NCBI RefSeq assembly: GCF_965221685.1
Contig: NZ_OZ244907.1
Source of the DNA: Palauibacter sp022826685
GTDB taxonomy: Bacteria; Gemmatimonadota; Gemmatimonadetes; Palauibacterales; Palauibacteraceae
Length of the DNA stretch: 64,000 nt
Direction: 5' to 3' (one strand)
Shown here: piece by piece, positions 25,107 to 32,884 of the stretch
Layout: the number at the start of each line of letters is the position of its first letter
Position numbering within the stretch: the stretch's first letter is position 1
Made by a program: the position numbers and the translations under genes
Notes under the pieces: model-generated
What the model was told of the DNA's origin: nothing
Seen by the model: only the letters and a program-made list of their open reading frames with translations
Databases searched by the model: none

Positions 25107-26944
25107 CAGTGCGCCTCCTCGCCGAACGGGGGCTCGAAGGCCCACGCGAAGAGCCCCACCGCCGTCACGAGCAGACCGAAGAGCGTGAGCCCGAGCGACC
25201 CGAGCGCGCCGATCGTCATGAGGAGCATCCCGACGGCGAGTACGAGCGGCCAGTACGACGGATTCGGCATGACCACCGGCTCCGGCGGCTCGTCCGGCTG
25301 CCGCCGCGGCACGGCGCCCCCGGGTTCATCCCCCTCGTCGCGCGACTCCGGTTCGATGTAGGGATGCCAGAGCGGATCCCGCCGGTCGACGGTCGGGATC
25401 TCCGCGAAGTTGTAGTGTGGCGGCGGCGACGCCGTCGTCCATTCGAGCGTCGACGCATCCCACGGGTTGGGTCCGGCCGCCTCTCCGCGCCGCCACGTGC
25501 GCCACAGATTCCAGACCAGCGGCACGAAGGAGAGCGTGAAGATGAAGGCCCCGATCGTCGAGATGAGGTTGAAGATGTCCAGACCGAGCCCTTCCGCGTA
25601 CGTGTAGGTCCGCCTCGGCATCCCCAGGAGCCCCGAGAAGTGCATCGGGAAGAAGGTCACGTTCAGCGCGAGGAAGGTGAGCCAGAAGTGGGCCTTCCCC
25701 AGGCCCTCGTGCAGCATCCGTCCCGTGGCCTTCGGGAACCAGTAGTAGAAGCCGCAGAAGAGGCCGAAGACGGTGCCGCCGATGAGCACGTAGTGGAAGT
25801 GCGCCACCACGAAGTACGTATCCGTCTGCTGCAGGTCCGCCGGCGGCGAACTGTGCATGACGCCGCTCAGGCCGCCGATCGTGAACGTCGCCACGAGCCC
25901 GGCGGCGTAGAGCATCGCCGTTCGGAAGCGTAAGCGTCCCCCCCACATCGTCGCGATCCAGTTGAAGATCTTGATCCCGGTGGGAATCGCGATGAGCATC
26001 GTCGCCCCGCCGAAGACCGCGTTCACCACCGGCCCGAGTCCGACCGAGAACATGTGGTGGACCCAGACGCCGAAGCCGAGGAAGGCGATGAGGACGCCGG
26101 AGAAGACGACGACGGGATACCCGAACAGGATCTTCCGCGAGAACGTCGGGATCACGTCGGATACGATGCCGAAGGCCGGCAGGATGAGGATGTAGACCTC
26201 GGGGTGGCCGAAGACCCAGAACAGATGCTGCCAGAGGATGGGGTCCGCGCCCGCCGCCGCGTCGAAGAAGTGCGTCCCGAAGCTGCGGTCGAAGAGCATG
26301 AAGATCAGGCCGACCGTGAAGGGCGGGAAGGCGAGCAGGATGAGCGCGGAGACGATGAGCGCCATCCAGGTGAACAGCGGCATCCTCATGAACGTCATCC
26401 CCGGCGCCCTCATGTTGAGGATCGTGACGAGGAAGTTCAGCCCGCCCGCGATCGACCCCACGCCGGAAATCAGGAGCGAGAGGACGTAGAAGTCGATGCC
26501 GAGACCCGGCGAATACTCGCGGTTCGTCAGCGGCATGTACGCGAACCAGCCCCCGTCGGGCATCATCCGGAGGGGGACGCTCGCATACAGGAAGAGGCCG
26601 CCGAAGAGGAAGACCCAGAAGGAGAACGCGTTCAGGCGCGGAAAGGCGACGTCGCGCGCCCCGATCTGCAGGGGCACGACGAAGTTGAAGAAGGCGACGA
26701 CGAGCGGCATGCCGGCGAAGAACACCATCGTCGTGCCGTGCATCGTGAACAGCTGGTTGTAGAGGTCCGGATCGAGGAAGCTGCGCTCGGGGGCGGCGAG
26801 CTGGAGCCGGATGAGTTGTCCCTCGAAGCCCGCGACGAGCAGGAAGGCGAACCCGACCACGAAGTACATGATCGCGATCCGCTTGTGGTCGACCGTCGTC
26901 AGCCAGCTCCAGATCCCGGTGGAATGCGCCTCGGTCATCGCCAT
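25106..26944 (-). CDS. ctaD: Cytochrome c oxidase subunit I (haem-copper oxidase, A1 type)
   Basis: The 612-residue catalytic subunit that reduces O2 and pumps protons. It shows HGTTMVFFAGMP (haem a ligand His), GARDVAFPRLNAFSFW (D-channel Asp), FWVFGHPEVYILILPAFG (CuB His, the Glu of type A1 and the cross-linked Tyr), GVWVHHMFSVGL (CuB His pair), PTGIKIFNW (K-channel Thr and Lys) and YFVVAHFHYVLIGG (haem ligands). The C-terminus extends past the usual 12 helices with a Pro- and Glu-rich stretch, then two more hydrophobic segments (YWPLVLAVGMLLMTIG and LTLFGLLVTAVGLFAW), as in caa3 oxidases. It starts 4 nt after ctaC. Confidence 0.96.
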   Translation of the reverse strand: MAMTEAHSTGIWSWLTTVDHKRIAIMYFVVGFAFLLVAGFEGQLIRLQLAAPERSFLDPDLYNQLFTMHGTTMVFFAGMPLVVAFFNFVVPLQIGARDVAFPRLNAFSFWVFLFGGLFLYASVPLRMMPDGGWFAYMPLTNREYSPGLGIDFYVLSLLISGVGSIAGGLNFLVTILNMRAPGMTFMRMPLFTWMALIVSALILLAFPPFTVGLIFMLFDRSFGTHFFDAAAGADPILWQHLFWVFGHPEVYILILPAFGIVSDVIPTFSRKILFGYPVVVFSGVLIAFLGFGVWVHHMFSVGLGPVVNAVFGGATMLIAIPTGIKIFNWIATMWGGRLRFRTAMLYAAGLVATFTIGGLSGVMHSSPPADLQQTDTYFVVAHFHYVLIGGTVFGLFCGFYYWFPKATGRMLHEGLGKAHFWLTFLALNVTFFPMHFSGLLGMPRRTYTYAEGLGLDIFNLISTIGAFIFTLSFVPLVWNLWRTWRRGEAAGPNPWDASTLEWTTASPPPHYNFAEIPTVDRRDPLWHPYIEPESRDEGDEPGGAVPRRQPDEPPEPVVMPNPSYWPLVLAVGMLLMTIGALGSLGLTLFGLLVTAVGLFAWAFEPPFGEEAH

Positions 26945-26948
26945 GGCG

Positions 26949-27953
26949 CTAGCGGAGCGAGCCGAGATAGGCGACGAGCTGCCGAATCTGCGCGTCGCTC
27001 AGCTCGACCTCGGGCATCGGATTCCCGGGTTTCACGTGCTGGGTCGAATCCAGCCAGCGCGCGAGGTTCTCCGGCGTGTTCTCGAGGACGCCCGAGGCGA
27101 TCGTGAGCCGGCTCCCGAAGTGCGTGAGGTCGGGGCCGAACTGCCCCTCCGCCGGCGTCCCCCTCACCGCGTGACAGCTCACGCAGGCGTTCGCCATGAA
27201 CACGCCCTGCCCCGCCCGCGCCTCCGCGTCGGCGGGCGTTGAAGCCGGCTCCGCGTTCGCCCGGGCCCAGCGCTCGAAGTCCGCGGGTTCGTCCACGATC
27301 AGGCGCATCCCCATGAGGGCGTGCGCCGTGCCGCAGAACTCCGCGCACTGTCCGTGGTACACGCCGACCGAATCCGGCCGGAACCAGAGCTGGTTTTCGA
27401 TGCCCGGCACGAGGTCCCGCTTTCCGGCCAGGCGCGGAACCCAGAACGAATGCATGACGTCCGCGGAGCGGAGCCGCAGGTCGACGGTGCGGCCCAGCGG
27501 AACGTGCGCCTCGTTCGCCGTCACGATGCCGAGTTCCGGATAACGGAATTCCCACCACCACTGCTTGCCGATGACCTCGACGACGAGCGCTTCGGGATCC
27601 GGCGTCGACCGGTCGATGATGAAGATCGCGCGCATGGTCGGGATCGCGATGGCCACGAGGATGAGCGCCGGGGCCAGCGTCCAGCCGACTTCGAGGAGAA
27701 GGTGACCGTGGACCTGCTTCGGCCGCCCGTCGCCAGGGCGTTCCCGAAAACGCACGAACACGTAGATGAGGATGCCTGTCACCACGACGAACACGCCGAC
27801 CGCCCACCAGAAGATCTGGTCGAAGAGCTGGTCGATGAGCGTGGCGGAGTCCGAACTGGGGTGCAGCGTGGATTGCGGATATTCGCCGCCGCAACCCTGG
27901 CTGACCAGAACCCCCAGGAATAGCACGAGCGCTGCGATCGCGCGTCGTCTCAA
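26949..27953 (-). CDS. ctaC: Cytochrome c oxidase subunit II with fused cytochrome c (caa3 type)
   Basis: A 334-residue lipoprotein subunit. The signal ends in the lipobox VSQGC (Cys21). Two helices follow (about 45-65 and 88-113). The CuA site is complete: H168, C203, E205, C207, H211 and M214 in GQCAEFCGTAHALMG. A C-terminal cytochrome c domain has CVSCH (C257, C260, H261) and a likely Met ligand in NPMP (M313). The fused haem c marks a caa3 oxidase that takes electrons from soluble or membrane cytochrome c. It has a TTG start with no clear ribosome site, and a possible -10 lies very close upstream. Confidence 0.95.
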   Translation of the reverse strand: MRRRAIAALVLFLGVLVSQGCGGEYPQSTLHPSSDSATLIDQLFDQIFWWAVGVFVVVTGILIYVFVRFRERPGDGRPKQVHGHLLLEVGWTLAPALILVAIAIPTMRAIFIIDRSTPDPEALVVEVIGKQWWWEFRYPELGIVTANEAHVPLGRTVDLRLRSADVMHSFWVPRLAGKRDLVPGIENQLWFRPDSVGVYHGQCAEFCGTAHALMGMRLIVDEPADFERWARANAEPASTPADAEARAGQGVFMANACVSCHAVRGTPAEGQFGPDLTHFGSRLTIASGVLENTPENLARWLDSTQHVKPGNPMPEVELSDAQIRQLVAYLGSLR

Positions 27954-27960
27954 GGGCGTA

Positions 27961-27966
27961 TCTATA
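27961..27966 (-). promoter_or_regulatory. Possible -10 element for the ctaCDEF cluster
   Basis: TATAGA on the minus strand, within the AT-rich stretch ACATATAGATACG, lies only 7 nt before the ctaC TTG codon. There is no good -35 box at 16-18 nt. If real, it would give an almost leaderless mRNA. The 120-nt gap (27954-28073) otherwise shows nothing clear. Confidence 0.25.
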
Positions 27967-28073
27967 TGTGTTTCGGGGAAATCTCGAATTCAGGGCGGGC
28001 TCCGCATCCACGGGGCCCGCGGGACTCTAGCCGGGCATGGCGGGCGGGTCAAGGAGCCCCGCCCGCCGAAACC

Positions 28074-29105
28074 TCAGCGGGCGTGCGGCACGTCTCCGAC
28101 CGGCGTCACGCGACCGCCGTAGAGTTCCCCCACCCACTCGCCGTATCCGTTGAAGGGGAGCGTCGGAACCCGTTGTCCGGTGCCGACGATTTCCTCCTGC
28201 GCCTGGGACCAGCGGGGGTGGGGCACGCCGGGATCCACGTTCGAGTAGAAGCCGTATTCGGACGGCTGCAGGTCGTTCCAGAAGGTCGTCGGCATCTCGT
28301 CGGTGATGTCAATGCGGACGATGCTCTTCGGGCTCTTGTAGCCATACTTCCATGGCACGTGGATGCGGACCGGCGCGCCGTTCTGCTTCTGAAGCGGATG
28401 GCCGTACATGCCCGTCGCGACGAAGGCAAGTTCGTTCATCGCCTCGTCCATGCGAAGCCCTTCGTAGTAGGGCCACTTGTACCAGGTCTGCGTCTCCTGC
28501 CCGAAGGCCTGCTCCGGCCGGTTGAAGGTCACGAAGCCGACATAGCGGGCATCGTTTCGCGGCTGCACCCGCTCCAGCAGCCGGGCGAGCGGGAAGCCGA
28601 TCCACGGCACGACAACGGACCACCGCTCCACGCAGCGGTGCCGGTAGATCCGTTCCTCGAGGGGGAAGGCGCGCTCCAGCTCCACGAGGTCGTAGACGCC
28701 CGGGTTCTCGACGAGGCCCGTGACTTCCAGTTCCCACGGGCGGGCCTCGAACGGGCCGACGTTGCGCCACACCCCGTCCTTGTCCGTGCCGAACTCGTAG
28801 AAGTTGTTGTACGTGGCCACGATCTCCTCCGGCGAGACCTCCTTGTGGCGGTCGCCGGGCGTGAAGCGCGGATCGTTCACGGCCACGGGATAGAGATCCG
28901 CGGTCGGCGTGTCCGGGATGTTGTCGAGGGGGCCGCGCTGCTGGGCTCCCGCCGCTCCCCCCGGCCCGCACGCGAGCGAGGTGGCGGCCAGGATCGCGCC
29001 CCCGCCCATGCGGGCCACGAACTGCCGCCGGTCGAGGTACACCGACTCCGGCGTCGCTTCGCTCTCCCCGATCCGCCAGCCGGGCGGAATATGAATGTTC
29101 GCCAT
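28074..29105 (-). CDS. msrP: Protein-methionine-sulfoxide reductase catalytic subunit MsrP (YedY-like molybdoenzyme)
   Basis: A 343-residue molybdenum cofactor enzyme exported by the Tat system. Twin arginines at residues 26-27 (DRRQFVARMGGGAIL) precede a hydrophobic stretch. The sulfite-oxidase-fold core has YNNFYEFGTDKDGVW, WELEVTGLV and YRHRCVERWSVVVPWIGFPLA, in which C158 is the expected Mo ligand. MsrP repairs oxidised methionine in periplasmic proteins. The usual membrane haem partner MsrQ is not adjacent; the neighbouring oxidase genes suggest electrons might come from another membrane source. The ATG at 29105 has AGGGAGA upstream. Confidence 0.92.
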   Translation of the reverse strand: MANIHIPPGWRIGESEATPESVYLDRRQFVARMGGGAILAATSLACGPGGAAGAQQRGPLDNIPDTPTADLYPVAVNDPRFTPGDRHKEVSPEEIVATYNNFYEFGTDKDGVWRNVGPFEARPWELEVTGLVENPGVYDLVELERAFPLEERIYRHRCVERWSVVVPWIGFPLARLLERVQPRNDARYVGFVTFNRPEQAFGQETQTWYKWPYYEGLRMDEAMNELAFVATGMYGHPLQKQNGAPVRIHVPWKYGYKSPKSIVRIDITDEMPTTFWNDLQPSEYGFYSNVDPGVPHPRWSQAQEEIVGTGQRVPTLPFNGYGEWVGELYGGRVTPVGDVPHAR

Positions 29106-29178
29106 GGAGATTCTCCCTTGCCGTTCGGCCCCGGTCCCCGCCGGTCGCCGGCCGCTTCGCCTGCGGCGTTCCGCTTGA

Positions 29179-29184
29179 AATATA
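29179..29184 (-). promoter_or_regulatory. Possible -10 element for msrP
   Basis: TATATT on the minus strand, in GGTTATATTTC, stands out in a GC-rich 145-nt gap (29106-29250) between purH and msrP. GAAACA lies about 17 nt upstream as a poor -35. It is placed about 74 nt ahead of the msrP ATG. The gap also separates the purine operon end from msrP; I see no clear terminator. Confidence 0.4.
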
Positions 29185-29250
29185 ACCGCTCCGGCGCCGC
29201 GTGTTTCGCAACCCCTCCCCGCCGCGCAGTTCGGCCTCTGACGGAGGATG

Positions 29251-30840
29251 CTAGTGCCGGAAGAGCCGCCGTCCGGTGAAGACCATGGCGATGCCGTGCT
29301 CGTTCGCGGCTTCGATGACTTCCGCATCGCGCTTCGACCCGCCCGGCTGCGCGATCGCGGTCACCCCGGCGGCGGCGGCAGCATCGATGCCGTCGCGAAA
29401 GGGGAAGAACGCGTCGGACCCGAGGACGGCGCCCGCCGTGTCGAACCCCTGCGCACGGGCCTTGCGGATCGAGATCTCCACCGAGTCGACGCGGCTCATC
29501 TGCCCCGCGCCGATTCCGATCGACGCCCCATCGCGCGCGAGCAGGATCGCGTTCGATTTCACGCTCTGCACCGCGGACCACGCGAACGCGAGATCGTCCC
29601 ACTCCGCGTCGCTCGGGACCCGCGCCGTGGGGACGTCGGCCGCCCGATTCACCTCGCGCGCCGGCCCGGGCGCCGCCTGCAGCAGGACCCCGCCGCGCAC
29701 GCCGCGCACTTCGACCCCTTCCTGCAGATGGCCGCCCGCGTCGAGCGCCGCGCCCGATTCGGGCTTCAGGATCCGGATGTTCTTCTTCGCCCGCAGGATG
29801 CGGAGCGCATCCTCCGAGTATCCCGGCGCCACGACGCATTCCACGAAATTCCGCGAGAGGGCTTCCGCGACGGCCTCCGTCAGCGTGTCCGTGAATGCGA
29901 TGACCGAGCCGAACGCCGAAACGGGGTCGCACGCGAGCGCCTTCTCGTAGGCTTCGAGCGGGGATGTGCCGACGGCGAGGCCGCACGGCGTCGAATGCTT
30001 GAGGATCGCGCAGGCGGCGCGCTCCCCGGACACAAAGGGCGCGATCGCCGTGAGGGCCCCGTCCACGTCGAGGATGTTGTTGAACGAGAGTTCCCGGCCG
30101 TGCAGTTGTGCGAGCGCCGGAATCCCCCGCGGCGGACCCGCCCCATCGCGGAAGAAGGCGGCCTCCTGGTCCGGATTCTCCCCGTACCGCAGCGGCTGCA
30201 CGCGCAGGAGCGAGACGACGGCCTCTTCCGCCGCGATGTCGGTCGACTCCGTCGTTCCATCCGGCCGGGTCAGGTAGCGGGTGATCGCCGCGTCATAGGC
30301 CGCTGTGTGCCCGAACACCTTGGCCGCCAGCTCCCGCCTCAGCTCCGGTGTCTCCGGCGCGTCCCCGGCATCGAGGGCGTCGAGCACCCGCCCGTAGTCG
30401 GCCGGATCGCACACCGACCAGACGGATGGATGGTTCTTCGCCGATGCCCGGAGCATCGTCGGGCCGCCGATGTCGATCTGCTCCAGCGCCTCCGCGAGCG
30501 TGACGTCCCCGCCGGCCACGGTCTCGCGGAACGGGTACAGGTTCACGGCCACGAGGTCGATGGGAACCATCCCGTGCGCGGCAAGCTGGTCCAGGTCGTC
30601 CGCCACCTCGCGCCGGGCCAGGATCCCGCCGTGCACCCTCGGGTGCAGCGTCTTCACGCGGCCGCCGAGCATCTCCGGATGGCCGGTCAGGTCGCTCACG
30701 CCGCGGACCTCCAGTCCCGCCGCGAGCAGCGCCCGCATCGTCCCTCCCGTGGACGCGATCCCCCAGCCCCGCGCGATCAATCCCGCACAGAAGTCCTCGA
30801 TCCCCGTCTTGTCCGAAACGCTCACGAGCGCAGTCGGCAT
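29251..30840 (-). CDS. purH: Bifunctional AICAR formyltransferase / IMP cyclohydrolase
   Basis: PurH (529 aa) carries out the last two steps to IMP. The N-terminal cyclohydrolase has ALVSVSDKTGIEDF, STGGT, LTGHPEMLGGRVKTLHPRVHGGIL and DIGGPTMLRASAKN. The formyltransferase half has LRYGENPDQEAAFF, LSFNNILDVDGA, ILKHSTPCGLAVG with the catalytic Lys-His pair, and the ending VFTGRRLFRH. Length is normal. It begins 6 nt after purN in the same direction. Confidence 0.97.
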   Translation of the reverse strand: MPTALVSVSDKTGIEDFCAGLIARGWGIASTGGTMRALLAAGLEVRGVSDLTGHPEMLGGRVKTLHPRVHGGILARREVADDLDQLAAHGMVPIDLVAVNLYPFRETVAGGDVTLAEALEQIDIGGPTMLRASAKNHPSVWSVCDPADYGRVLDALDAGDAPETPELRRELAAKVFGHTAAYDAAITRYLTRPDGTTESTDIAAEEAVVSLLRVQPLRYGENPDQEAAFFRDGAGPPRGIPALAQLHGRELSFNNILDVDGALTAIAPFVSGERAACAILKHSTPCGLAVGTSPLEAYEKALACDPVSAFGSVIAFTDTLTEAVAEALSRNFVECVVAPGYSEDALRILRAKKNIRILKPESGAALDAGGHLQEGVEVRGVRGGVLLQAAPGPAREVNRAADVPTARVPSDAEWDDLAFAWSAVQSVKSNAILLARDGASIGIGAGQMSRVDSVEISIRKARAQGFDTAGAVLGSDAFFPFRDGIDAAAAAGVTAIAQPGGSKRDAEVIEAANEHGIAMVFTGRRLFRH

Positions 30841-30846
30841 CCCCTC

Positions 30847-31515
30847 TCATCCTTCCCGGTTGGTGAACGTCTCTGTCTCGAACCACTCGCGAACCCAGCG
30901 GACCCGACGGTCCGCTTCCAGACGGACCGCCCCCGAAGCGAGCGCTTCCACCGCCGCGGGCAGAATCCGGTGCTCCACCGTCAGTACGCGGGCCGCGACG
31001 GACTCCGGAGTGTCGCCCGCGAGCACGGGCACCGGCCACTGGCACAGAATCGGACCCCGGTCGTACGCCTCATCGACGAAATGGACGGTCGCTCCGGTGA
31101 TCCGGACGCCGGCGTCGATCACCGCGCGATGCACGCGGGGGCCGTACATGCCCCGGCCCCCGAACGAGGGCAGCAGCGCGGGGTGGATGTTCAGGATCCT
31201 CCCCCAGTACGCCCGCACGACGGCTTCGGGCACGAGTTTCATGTAGCCGGCCAGGACCACGATGTCGCTTCCCCACTCGTCCAGCGTGCGGCGAAGGAAG
31301 GTCGCCGCCCCGTCGCTCATCGATGCGGGGGGCGAGACCGCCGACGCCACCCCGGCCCGCCGCGCCCGCTCGAGGACGCCGGCCCCCTCGCGGCTCGCAA
31401 TCACGCCGACGACCTCGCGCTCCGGGCTGTCCGCGCGGTGGAAGCGATCGACGAGCGACTGGAAGTTGGAACCGCCTCCCGACGCGAGGACGGCGATCCT
31501 CACGGCGTCAGACAT
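30847..31515 (-). CDS. purN: Phosphoribosylglycinamide formyltransferase
   Basis: PurN (222 aa) adds a formyl group from 10-formyl-THF to GAR in purine synthesis. Motifs are IAVLASGGGSNFQSL near the start, LAGYMKLVPEAVV, ILNIHPALLPSFGGRGMYG with the catalytic Asn and His, and GATVHFVDEAYDRGPI with the catalytic Asp. The ATG at 31515 overlaps the selA stop by 8 nt; a longer upstream frame is only a shadow of selA. It is the folate-dependent type, not PurT. Confidence 0.95.
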   Translation of the reverse strand: MSDAVRIAVLASGGGSNFQSLVDRFHRADSPEREVVGVIASREGAGVLERARRAGVASAVSPPASMSDGAATFLRRTLDEWGSDIVVLAGYMKLVPEAVVRAYWGRILNIHPALLPSFGGRGMYGPRVHRAVIDAGVRITGATVHFVDEAYDRGPILCQWPVPVLAGDTPESVAARVLTVEHRILPAAVEALASGAVRLEADRRVRWVREWFETETFTNREG

Positions 31516-32884
31516 CGGCGACCCTGGTGAGCGCCGCGGCGAGGGCTTCCGCCGCCCGGGCCGTCTCCTCGCCGGGCAGGGTCCGCACATCGACGATGAA
31601 CGCCGCACGCTCGATGCGGCCGATGAGCGGTACCGGACCGGCGCGGCACTCCGCCGCGAGCCGCTCGACATCGATCCCCGTCACGGCCCAGCCGGCCGAA
31701 GGAATCACGAAGCCCGGAAAGGCGCCTCCTCCGACCATGGACTCGGTCCGGACCACCTCCACGCGGGCTCCGCTTCTCGGTGGAGACTCGAGGCGTGCGG
31801 CGGCCGCGCGGGCTTCGACCGTCTCCACCGGCTCGCGCAGCATCCGCAGCGCCGGTATGCGCCGGACGGCAAGCTCCGGGTCGCGGTAGAGCATCAGCGT
31901 GGCCTCGAGGGCGGCGAGCGTCGTCTTGTCCACCCGAAACGCCCGCAGCAGGGGATTCCGGCGCAAACGCCCGATCAACGCCGCGTCGCCGGCGATGATC
32001 CCGGCCTGCGGCCCCCCGAGGAGCTTGTCGCCGCTCCACGTCGCAAGGTCGACGCCCGCCGCCAGCGATCCCCGCGCGGTGGGTCCCTCCGGGAAGCCGG
32101 GCAGGAGACCGGCGTCGAGCAGTCCGGAGCCGAGGTCGTGTGCGAGCGGGATCTCGCGCTCCCGCGCGAGAGAGACCAGCGCCGCGAGCGAGGGGCGCGC
32201 CGAGAAGCCCTCGACCCGGTAGTTCGAGGGGTGGACTCGCAGGATGAGCCCGGTCGATTCGTTGATGGCCGCCGCATAGTCGGAGACTCTCGTCCGGTTC
32301 GTCGTGCCGACCTCCCGCAACCGGCCGCCGCTCCGCCCCACGACGTCGGGGATCCTGAACGTGCCTCCGATTTCGACGAGTTCCCCGCGTGACACGAGCA
32401 CCTCGCGACCCCGTGCCAGTTCGTTCACGACGAGCGCCACGGCCGCCGCGTTGTTGTTTGCGATGATCGCCGCCGCCGCACCCGTCAGCTCGCAAACGAC
32501 GTCGCTGCAGTGGTCGTATCGCGAGCCGCGGCGGCCCGTCGCAAGGGAGAGTTCCACGTTCCCGTAGCCGGCGGCCTCCGCCTGGGCGCGACCTGCCGCG
32601 TCGGCGAGCGGAGCCCGGCCGAGGTTGGTGTGGAGCACGACGCCCGTTCCGTTCAGCGTCCGCCGCAGCGACGGCCGGGATCGCGCCTCCAGATCGCGTT
32701 CCGCCGCCCGGAGGAGATCGGCCGGTCCGGACCGCTCCGGATCGGCTCCCGCGCGGGCACGGTCCAGGGCCCGGCGGAGCGAATCCTTCACCGTTTCGCG
32801 GCCGTAGCGGTCGATCAGGGGCACGACCTCAGGCTCCTTGAGGAGCGCGTCCATGGAGGGGAGCCGGCGGCGCGGGTCCGTCAT
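31508..32884 (-). CDS. selA: L-seryl-tRNA(Sec) selenium transferase
   Basis: SelA (458 aa) is a PLP enzyme that converts seryl-tRNA(Sec) to selenocysteyl-tRNA(Sec) with selenophosphate. It shows LNGTGVVLHTNLGRAPL, GYGNVELSLATGRRGSR, NNNAAAVALVVNELARG, REVGTTNRTR, AHDLGSGLL and SGDKLLGGPQAG, where K287 is the PLP lysine. Its presence implies that the organism makes selenoproteins. selB, selD and the tRNA(Sec) gene are not in this window, and I found no gene here that needs a TGA read as Sec. It sits between an Ig-like lipoprotein and purN, with an ATGA overlap at its start. Confidence 0.95.
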   Translation of the reverse strand: MTDPRRRLPSMDALLKEPEVVPLIDRYGRETVKDSLRRALDRARAGADPERSGPADLLRAAERDLEARSRPSLRRTLNGTGVVLHTNLGRAPLADAAGRAQAEAAGYGNVELSLATGRRGSRYDHCSDVVCELTGAAAAIIANNNAAAVALVVNELARGREVLVSRGELVEIGGTFRIPDVVGRSGGRLREVGTTNRTRVSDYAAAINESTGLILRVHPSNYRVEGFSARPSLAALVSLAREREIPLAHDLGSGLLDAGLLPGFPEGPTARGSLAAGVDLATWSGDKLLGGPQAGIIAGDAALIGRLRRNPLLRAFRVDKTTLAALEATLMLYRDPELAVRRIPALRMLREPVETVEARAAAARLESPPRSGARVEVVRTESMVGGGAFPGFVIPSAGWAVTGIDVERLAAECRAGPVPLIGRIERAAFIVDVRTLPGEETARAAEALAAALTRVADV

